Positions 58,423-64,000 of a stretch of DNA of 64,000 nucleotides are shown here, piece by piece. The stretch is from NCBI GenBank assembly GCA_037440125.1, contig JBBIUU010000001.1:33676-97675 (forward strand). Direction: 5' to 3'. The stretch comes from JAKAJA01 sp037440125. GTDB taxonomy: Bacteria > Acidobacteriota > UBA4820 > DSQY01. Numbering within the stretch: position 1 is the stretch's first letter; each line of letters opens with the position of its first letter. A model generated the notes under the pieces. It had not been told where the DNA came from, searched no databases, and saw only the letters and a list, made by a program, of their open reading frames with translations. The position numbers and the translations under genes were made by a program.

Positions 58423-59781
58423 ATGCGCTCTGTCGATCCGGCCACCGGTGAGGTCCTGAAGGAGTACGCCGACCACACGGGCGACGACGTACGCGCCGCC
58501 CTGGCCCGCGCCGTCGCCACCTTCGAAACCTGGCAGGAGGTGCCCTTCGCCCAGCGCTCGCGCCTCATGCGCCTGGCCGCCTCGGACCTGCGCGACCGCC
58601 GCGACGAACACGCCGCCCTCATGACCTCGGAGATGGGCAAGACCTTCGCCTCGGCGCGGGCCGAAGCCGAGAAGTGCGCCCTCTGCTGCGACTTCTACGC
58701 CGAGCACGCCGAGGCCTTCCTCGCGCCCGAGGTCGTGCCCACGGACGCCTCGCGCAGCCTGGTGCGCTACGACCCCATCGGGCCCGTCCTCGCCGTCATG
58801 CCCTGGAACTTCCCCTACTGGCAGGTCTTCCGCTTCGCCGCCCCGGCGCTCATGGCGGGGAACGTGGGGCTCCTCAAGCACGCCTCCAACGTGCCCGGCT
58901 GCGCCCTCGCCATCGAGGAGGTCTTCCGGCGCGCGGGGTTCCCGGAGGGATGCTTCCAGACCCTCATGATCGGCTCGCGCGCGGTGGACGCGGTCATCCG
59001 CGACGGGGCCGTGCGCGCCGTCACGCTCACGGGGAGCGAGCCCGCCGGCGTGGCGGTGGCCTCCGCCGCGGGGGCGTGCCTGAAGAAGACGGTCCTCGAG
59101 CTCGGGGGCTCCGACCCCTTCATCGTCCTTCGGGACGCCGACGTGCCCGCGGCCGCCAAGGCGGCGGCCGCGGCGCGCTGCATCAACAACGGCCAGAGCT
59201 GCATCGCCTCCAAGCGCTTCATCGTCGTGGAGGCCGTGGCCGACGCGTTCGAGGAGGCCTTCGTGGCGGCCATGGCGGCGCTCGTGGTGGGCGATCCCAT
59301 GGACCTCGGCACCGACGTGGGCCCCATGGCGCGGGAGGACCTCCTCGCCGAGCTCCACGACCAGGTGGAGCGCTCGGTGAGGGCGGGCGCCGTCCTCCGC
59401 CTCGGCGGGAAGAGGCTGGCGGGCTCGGGCGCCTTCTACCCGCCCACGGTCCTCACGGGCGTCCGCCCGGGCATGCCGGCCTTCGACGAGGAGACCTTCG
59501 GTCCCGTGGCGGCGGTCATCCTCGCCGCGAACGAGGAGGAGGCCGTGGCGCTCGCGAACCGCTCCGCCTTCGGCCTGGGCGCGAGCCTCTGGACGAAGGA
59601 TGCCGTGCGTGGCGAGGCCCTCGCGCGGCGCATCGAGTCGGGTTCCGTCTTCATCAACGGGCCCGTGAAGAGCGACCCGCGCCTCCCCTTCGGCGGCGTG
59701 AAGCGCTCCGGTTACGGCCGCGAGCTGAGCGTCTTCGGGATCAGAGAATTTGTGAACATCAAGACGGTCTGGATCGCTTAG
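58423..59781 (+). CDS. NAD(P)-dependent aldehyde dehydrogenase (succinate-semialdehyde dehydrogenase type)
   Basis: The 452-residue enzyme of the aldehyde dehydrogenase superfamily has its catalytic Cys in NNGQSCIASKR (about residue 260), the general base Glu in ELGGSDPF (about 226) and the nucleotide-contacting PWNFPYWQVFR loop. The short N-terminus, starting directly at DPATGEVLKEY, resembles the GabD/Sad group, which oxidises succinate semialdehyde. The exact aldehyde is not certain. It is probably monocistronic; the convergent Memo-type gene ends 7 bp away. Confidence 0.9.
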   Translation: MRSVDPATGEVLKEYADHTGDDVRAALARAVATFETWQEVPFAQRSRLMRLAASDLRDRRDEHAALMTSEMGKTFASARAEAEKCALCCDFYAEHAEAFLAPEVVPTDASRSLVRYDPIGPVLAVMPWNFPYWQVFRFAAPALMAGNVGLLKHASNVPGCALAIEEVFRRAGFPEGCFQTLMIGSRAVDAVIRDGAVRAVTLTGSEPAGVAVASAAGACLKKTVLELGGSDPFIVLRDADVPAAAKAAAAARCINNGQSCIASKRFIVVEAVADAFEEAFVAAMAALVVGDPMDLGTDVGPMAREDLLAELHDQVERSVRAGAVLRLGGKRLAGSGAFYPPTVLTGVRPGMPAFDEETFGPVAAVILAANEEEAVALANRSAFGLGASLWTKDAVRGEALARRIESGSVFINGPVKSDPRLPFGGVKRSGYGRELSVFGIREFVNIKTVWIA

Positions 59782-59788
59782 CCGCCCG

Positions 59789-60913
59789 TCACTTCGCCGT
59801 GTAGATTGCGGCGGGATACCCCACGAAGTGGTAGAGGTTGCTCGGTGCGGTGGTGCCGAGGCCGGGAGCCTTCACGCTCAGCTGGGGCCCGCCGATGGAG
59901 GTGCCGTATCCCACGGCCGTCCCCTCGAGCGCCTTGCCCTGAGCGGCGGCGAGCTTCTCCAGGAGGAGGAGCCCGCAGGGGACGCTGAAGCGCCCGCACC
60001 ACGTCAGGCGGTACTGCGCGGGGTCCTTGGGGTCGCAGAAGGTCTCGAAGGCCTTCCAGACCTTCTGCGCGCTCATCGGTCCGGTCAGGGGGCCGGTCAG
60101 CAGCTCTCGGTCCTTGGCGCACGCCTTCGTGTAGGCCTCCACGCCGCCCTCGCCATGGGGCGTGTACTTGAAGTCGGGACCGTAGTGGACGGCGTCGGAG
60201 GAGATCACCACCGCCACGTCCCTCCCCATCTGCCACCCCTTCGCCTCAAGGGTCTCGGAGAGGGCCTGGGCGAGGTCGCCGGAGAGACGTTTCAAGGTCT
60301 CGAAGTCGGAGGTCGCCACGAGGACGGGGACGATCTCCACTTGGGGGTTCTGGTGCTTCAGCCAGTAGACGATGGCCTCGAGGGAGTGCTCCGAGTCGTG
60401 CATGGCCGCGCTCTGCACCGCGTCGGCCTTGGGGAGCTTGGCGAGGAGGTGCTCCCTCACGGGGGAGACCTTCACCTCTCCGTCGGGCGAGCGCCACGCG
60501 CGGTAGGGGTCGAAGACGAGGACGGCCTTCGCGCCGAACTTCCGCCACCCGTGGAAGACGCCCAGGAGGAGGATGCGAGGGGCCTTCACCGAAGGCACCA
60601 CCGCCCGGTAGGTCCGGCCCGCGTAGACGTAGTCGTCGTGGGGGCAGAGGATCCCCCAGCACGGCCCCGCGGGCGCCTCGCCGAGCTTCTCGTTTCCCGG
60701 GCCCGAGGCGGAGAGCTCCCACACCTCCTGCATCTGGACCGCGTCGGAGGCGAAGCCGACGGCGTCCTTCTGGCCGCGCACGTCGCCCTGCGAGGGGATT
60801 CCCATCTCCCTGCGGACCTCCTCGAGGGTGGGGGGTACCACGGGGTCGGCGGCCCCGGCCGAGCGGACGGCGAGGGTCAGGAGGAGGAGGGACAGGACCA
60901 CGAGGACTCGCAT
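59789..60913 (-). CDS. exported Memo-family protein (divergent paralogue)
   Basis: The 374-residue protein has a signal peptide (about 1-21) and a divergent Memo fold. All Memo site residues are found in order: His92 in CPHDDY, His121 in GVFHG, His176 in DSEHSLE, His243 in SSDAVHY and Cys306 in WCG. It lacks the AMMECR1 part and has an extra N-terminal segment of about 60 residues. It lies far from the system at 15241-18011 but shares the likely extracytoplasmic location. The role is unknown; a metal-dependent dioxygenase or redox activity is known only for some Memo homologues. Confidence 0.78.
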   Translation of the reverse strand: MRVLVVLSLLLLTLAVRSAGAADPVVPPTLEEVRREMGIPSQGDVRGQKDAVGFASDAVQMQEVWELSASGPGNEKLGEAPAGPCWGILCPHDDYVYAGRTYRAVVPSVKAPRILLLGVFHGWRKFGAKAVLVFDPYRAWRSPDGEVKVSPVREHLLAKLPKADAVQSAAMHDSEHSLEAIVYWLKHQNPQVEIVPVLVATSDFETLKRLSGDLAQALSETLEAKGWQMGRDVAVVISSDAVHYGPDFKYTPHGEGGVEAYTKACAKDRELLTGPLTGPMSAQKVWKAFETFCDPKDPAQYRLTWCGRFSVPCGLLLLEKLAAAQGKALEGTAVGYGTSIGGPQLSVKAPGLGTTAPSNLYHFVGYPAAIYTAK

Positions 60914-60935
60914 GGGGCACCCCCAGGCGAGGAGT

Positions 60936-61910
60936 CTAGGCCTCCTGCCGGACGGCTGCCAAGCCCCAGTCGGAGTGGGGGGCGCGGTTCTTCACCAGGT
61001 AGAGCCACAGGAGCTGGAGGAACCCGCGTTCGGGTACGCGGTGCTCGTCCAGGATCGGCGCGAGAGCGCGGGTGAGCTCGGGCAGGCGGAAGAAGGGCAC
61101 GGCGGGGAAGGCGTGGTGCTCCAGGTGCCTCGCGGACCAGAGGAAGGCCACGTCCCACAGCCACCAGGACCTCACCCGCGTGGACCACCCGGCGGGGTCG
61201 CCGGGCGTCTGAGCGTAGTGCTGGCCGAGGCGGTTGAGCGCGAAGAGCGCGGGGAAGACCAGGAACAGAGGCACCGCGTAGACCCGGAGGAGGACCCATC
61301 CGCCTCCCGCGAACCACAGGGCGGCGACCGCGCCGAGGTGAACGAGCAGGGCCGCCGCACGCTCCCTCGCGATCCTCCGCCGAAGGGCCGGCGGGTACGT
61401 CGCGGTCTCCTGGCGCGCCGCGCGGAAGTAGATGACAAAGAGCGCGGGCGTGAAGTAGAGGAGCTTGAGCCACCGCGCGTTCCGTTTCGGCGAAAGGCGG
61501 TGGCGCTTGGGATCGAGGTCGGCCGAGCCGAGCTGGGCGTGGTGGTCGAGGTGCCACCTCGTGAACTGCGCCGGGGAGATGCCCGTGGGCAGGGCGTAGC
61601 ACCACTCGAGGACCCGGTAGAGTCGTGGGCTGGGTGATGCGAAGACCGTTCGGTGGAGCGCCTCGTGGAGGAGCACCGTACCGTTGAAGACGGCCCATCC
61701 CGACAGGAGGGCTGCGGGGGGCCAGAGGCAGGGCCAGCGGGCCTGCCAGAGGGCCGCAGACGCCCCCGCAAGGGCGGCGTAGAGCGACAGGGACACGGCG
61801 AAGTGCCGGGCCGCGCTCCGCAGGTGCAGGGCCTTCACGAGGTTGCGGTCGAGGGTGCCGTGGACCTCTCGCCGCCAACCCGCCGCGTGCTGTTCGTAGT
61901 AGGACGCCAC
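60936..61910 (-). CDS. membrane fatty acid desaturase / hydroxylase family protein
   Basis: The 324-residue integral membrane di-iron enzyme has three histidine boxes: HEALH (about 103-107), HLDHH (about 132-136) and HLEHH (about 265-269), with four predicted helices between them. Such proteins desaturate or hydroxylate acyl chains or carotenoids. The GTG start at 61910 is preceded by GAGGAGG; no suitable ATG is present before the first His box. It is 22 bp upstream of the Memo-type gene in the same direction, so the two may be cotranscribed. Confidence 0.85.
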   Translation of the reverse strand: MASYYEQHAAGWRREVHGTLDRNLVKALHLRSAARHFAVSLSLYAALAGASAALWQARWPCLWPPAALLSGWAVFNGTVLLHEALHRTVFASPSPRLYRVLEWCYALPTGISPAQFTRWHLDHHAQLGSADLDPKRHRLSPKRNARWLKLLYFTPALFVIYFRAARQETATYPPALRRRIARERAAALLVHLGAVAALWFAGGGWVLLRVYAVPLFLVFPALFALNRLGQHYAQTPGDPAGWSTRVRSWWLWDVAFLWSARHLEHHAFPAVPFFRLPELTRALAPILDEHRVPERGFLQLLWLYLVKNRAPHSDWGLAAVRQEA

Positions 61911-62019
61911 TCTGGGCCGCCTCCTCGAATACGCCAACGACGAATCGGCGCGACCCATTTCACCGATGCGCTTCGGCTTCCCCGTTCGCTCTACAATGGA
62001 GGCGCTGAAGGAGGCGGAC

Positions 62020-62496
62020 ATGAGACTTCGATGGGTCGCGGTGCTCGTGCTGGGGGCGGTGGGAGTTGGGCTCTGGATGGGCCTCGGGGCCAAGGGGCAG
62101 GACCATGGTGCCAAGGTGCTCATGGAGGCCGACGAGGCCTTCGCCAAGGCCACCGCGGCCAAGGGCCTGGAGGGCTGGCTCTCCTTCTTCGCACCCGACG
62201 CCCGCATCTTCCCCCAGGGCGAGGGCGTCATCGAGGGCCTCAGCGCCATCAGGGCCTACTACGCCAAGGTGGGGTTCGACCCGAAGGAGCTCGGGTGGAA
62301 GCCCGCGGTGGGCGAGATCGCCGCCTCGGGGGACCTGGGCTACACCTTCGGCAATTCCTCCTGGCCCGGTGAGGACGCGAAGGGCGCCAAGGTGACGCGC
62401 ACCGGGAAGTACCTCACGGTCTGGAAGAAGCAGGCCGACGGGTCCTGGAAGGTGGTGGCAGACATCGGCAACGCCAACCCCCTGCCTAAGCCGTAA
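62020..62496 (+). CDS. SnoaL-like / DUF4440-type NTF2-fold protein, exported
   Basis: A 158-residue protein with a signal peptide or N-terminal anchor (about 1-22) and a single NTF2-like domain. The order EADEAFAKATAAKGLEGWLSFFAPDARIF, quoted here only as a pattern of a helix then strand, plus GYTFGNSSW and KYLTVWKKQADGSWKVV matches the DUF4440/SnoaL group. These are scaffolds for hydrolases, isomerases or binding proteins. GGAGGCGGAC precedes the ATG, and a TACAAT element lies at 61992-61997. It diverges from the desaturase gene and precedes the flavoprotein by 16 bp. Confidence 0.82.
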   Translation: MRLRWVAVLVLGAVGVGLWMGLGAKGQDHGAKVLMEADEAFAKATAAKGLEGWLSFFAPDARIFPQGEGVIEGLSAIRAYYAKVGFDPKELGWKPAVGEIAASGDLGYTFGNSSWPGEDAKGAKVTRTGKYLTVWKKQADGSWKVVADIGNANPLPKP

Positions 62497-62512
62497 GGCG
62501 GAGAACGCCTCG

Positions 62513-63742
62513 GTGAGCACACATGGGCCGATCCTCGTCGTGGGCGCCGGGGCCTCGGGGCTCATGGCGGCTTACTGGGCCGCGGGCTCGGGGCGCCCCG
62601 TGGTCCTCGTGGAAGGGACGGCGGACGGCGGTCGGAAGATCCTCATCAGCGGCGGCGGCCGGTGCAACATCCTCCCCTCCGTGCCCGCGCCCGAGCGTTT
62701 CGTCACCGACGGTTCGCCCCACACGCTGAAGAACCTCCTGCGCTCCTGGCCCCTGGCCGAACAGCGCGCGTTCTTCGAGAACGAGCTCGGCCTGCCCCTC
62801 GCCCTCGAAGCAGAGAGCGGCAAGCTCTTCCCCGAATGCCAGAGCGCGCGCAGGGTCCGGGACGCGCTCGTCGAGGCGGTGCGGGGCCGCGGCGTGCAGG
62901 TGCGCTTCGGGACGCGGGTGAACGATCTCGCCATGGGGAGTGAGCGTTGGCGGATCGCGCTCTCCGACGGGCCGGCGCTCGAAGCCGACGCGGTCATCGT
63001 GGCCACGGGCGGACGCTCTGTGCCCGCCACGGGGAGCGACGGCTGGGGCCTGGAGGCGCTCGCCCGCCTGGGCCACCGCATCGTGCCCACGTACCCCGCG
63101 CTGACGCCCCTCGTCGCGGCCCCGGCCAAGCACGCGCACCTCGCGGGCGTCTCCCTCGAGGTCCGGATCGAGGCGCCCGGCGCCCGGAACAAGTCCCTCT
63201 CTCGAGGAGGGTTCCTCTTCACCCACCGGGGCTACAGCGGGCCGGCCGTGCTCGACGTGTCGCATGCGGCGGTGCGCTCGAGGCTCGCCGGCGGTCCGAG
63301 GGAGCCCATCCTCGTGAGCTGGTGCGACCTCGACGGCGCGGCGTGGGAGAGCCTCCTCCTCTCCCACCGGGGCACCGTCCAGGGCCTCCTCGCCAAGCAC
63401 CTCCCCTCGCGCCTCGCCGAGACGCTCTGCCGCGAAACGGGGCTGGCCGAGGGCGCCCAGTGCGCACACCTCAGGAAAGAGGCGCGCAAGGGGCTCGTGG
63501 AGCTTCTCACGCGCTACCCGCTGCCCTGGACGGGGGACGAGGGCTACGGCAAGGCCGAGGTCACGGGGGGCGGCGTGGACCTGGCGGAGGTCCAGCCCCG
63601 GACCATGGAGAGCAGGCTCCACACGGGCCTCTACCTGTGCGGCGAGGTCCTCGACGCCTTCGGTCCCATTGGAGGCCACAACTTCCAGTGGGCCTGGGCC
63701 ACGGGGCGCGCGGCGGGCCTCGGTGCCGCAGAGAAGAAGTGA
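62513..63742 (+). CDS. BaiN/YhiN (HI0933) family FAD-dependent oxidoreductase
   Basis: The 409-residue flavoprotein has the FAD-binding VGAGASGLMAA loop at the N-terminus and the family signature GGRKILISGGGRCN. The C-terminal GYxKAEVTGGGV and GEVLDAFGPIGGHNFQWAWATG segments match HI0933-like proteins. Members include the bile-acid enzyme BaiN, but most are of unknown function. The GTG start is chosen for its position and a weak GCGGAG site. It probably shares a transcript with the preceding small gene. Confidence 0.88.
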   Translation: MSTHGPILVVGAGASGLMAAYWAAGSGRPVVLVEGTADGGRKILISGGGRCNILPSVPAPERFVTDGSPHTLKNLLRSWPLAEQRAFFENELGLPLALEAESGKLFPECQSARRVRDALVEAVRGRGVQVRFGTRVNDLAMGSERWRIALSDGPALEADAVIVATGGRSVPATGSDGWGLEALARLGHRIVPTYPALTPLVAAPAKHAHLAGVSLEVRIEAPGARNKSLSRGGFLFTHRGYSGPAVLDVSHAAVRSRLAGGPREPILVSWCDLDGAAWESLLLSHRGTVQGLLAKHLPSRLAETLCRETGLAEGAQCAHLRKEARKGLVELLTRYPLPWTGDEGYGKAEVTGGGVDLAEVQPRTMESRLHTGLYLCGEVLDAFGPIGGHNFQWAWATGRAAGLGAAEKK

Positions 63743-63834
63743 GCCCGCCCAAGAGGTCCTGAGGACGCCAACCTTCTCCTTCCATCGCCGCGACCACCGC
63801 GGGATGGTTGGGGGGACACTTCTACATGGAGGGT

Positions 63835-63893
63835 GTGAGACGGCGAGAAGGCTGTTCGTTCCTTGAGAACCTCACCGCCTCACCGTCTCACTG
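63835..63893. repeat. inverted element with 8-bp units near the window end
   Basis: The right part is cctcaccg, cctcaccg, tctcactg (63870-63893), three 8-bp units. Its complement matches gtgagacggcgagaagg at 63835-63851 in 14 of 17 positions, so the arms face each other over about 23 bp. It lies in the non-coding stretch after the flavoprotein gene. Confidence 0.7.
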
Positions 63894-63939
63894 TGAATGA
63901 GGAAGCTGGCTCGGCGGTGGGTTGTCCCTGCCGAGTTCC

Positions 63940-64000
63940 CTAGTCGATGCCGCAGGCCTTCCGCGCCCTGGCCAGCGTCGCTTGGGCGATGGGCCTGACG
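63940..64000 (-). CDS. possible C-terminal end of a gene running in from the right
   Basis: Reading the minus strand from the window edge gives about 19 codons ending in a TAG stop (last residues ARKACGID) with G/C-rich third positions like neighbouring genes. The fragment is too short to assign a family. Confidence 0.3.
   Translation of the reverse strand, partial: VRPIAQATLARARKACGID

Overview
This is a GC-rich bacterial chromosomal window, probably from a metagenome-assembled genome. It holds about 53 protein genes packed densely on both strands. No rRNA, recognisable tRNA, CRISPR array, transposase or prophage gene was seen. It carries the origin-proximal block dnaA-dnaN-recF-gyrB-gyrA with DnaA boxes on both sides of dnaA. 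Strong G/C third-position codon use, a Tat-exported DUF362 protein, a DUF6599-like protein, a prolyl oligopeptidase and a CYTH-CHAD protein together suggest Acidobacteriota (Holophagae/Thermoanaerobaculia-like) or a related deep lineage. That placement is inference from gene content; no marker gene was compared.

Layout. 1-12 kb: exported and catabolic genes (prolyl oligopeptidase, Asp/Glu racemase, M20 peptidase, RDD membrane protein, DUF6599-like protein, DUF362 protein, a methyltransferase, a 4Fe-4S protein, an M43 metalloprotease). 12-22 kb: VOC and cupin proteins, a membrane-embedded spermidine-synthase-like protein, an apparently exported AMMECR1/Memo/radical-SAM system, a DUF4252 lipoprotein, MntP, a dienelactone hydrolase, a superoxide dismutase and a zinc-ribbon receiver protein. 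22-32 kb: replication cluster on the minus strand with fructose-6-phosphate aldolase downstream. 31.8-37.8 kb: a plus-strand, mostly overlapping series Ppx/GppA - two thymidylate-kinase-like proteins - basic small protein - phosphoesterase - CYTH-CHAD, which reads as a polyphosphate/nucleotide module. It runs directly into two ATPase/permease pairs (37.8-41.3 kb). 41-50 kb: second superoxide dismutase, fused AroD-AroE, GmhA, an MFS exporter, an NPP-type phosphodiesterase and a DHH-CBS-poly(A) polymerase fusion. 50-64 kb: scpB-rluB-hisC, an HD-GYP protein, carB, a receiver-PilZ protein, an aldehyde dehydrogenase, a second Memo-family protein, a fatty acid desaturase, a SnoaL-like protein and a BaiN/YhiN-type flavoprotein.

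Two features cut across the window. First, a family of short intergenic elements built from 7-8 bp units, often as facing inverted arms, sits at gene ends at six places (about 6.9, 15.2, 22.9, 25.45, 41.4 and 63.85 kb). Second, three runs of exactly 100 N are flanked by identical sequence (55, 17 and 55 bp). Collapsing each N run plus one 55-bp copy restores an intact frame in both genes affected, so these look like unmerged contig overlaps rather than missing sequence.

The best candidates for under-described biology are the exported AMMECR1-Memo-radical SAM system with a second Memo paralogue, the Ppx/tandem-kinase/CHAD operon in which one kinase has a P-loop Lys-to-Arg change, and the short-period intergenic element family.
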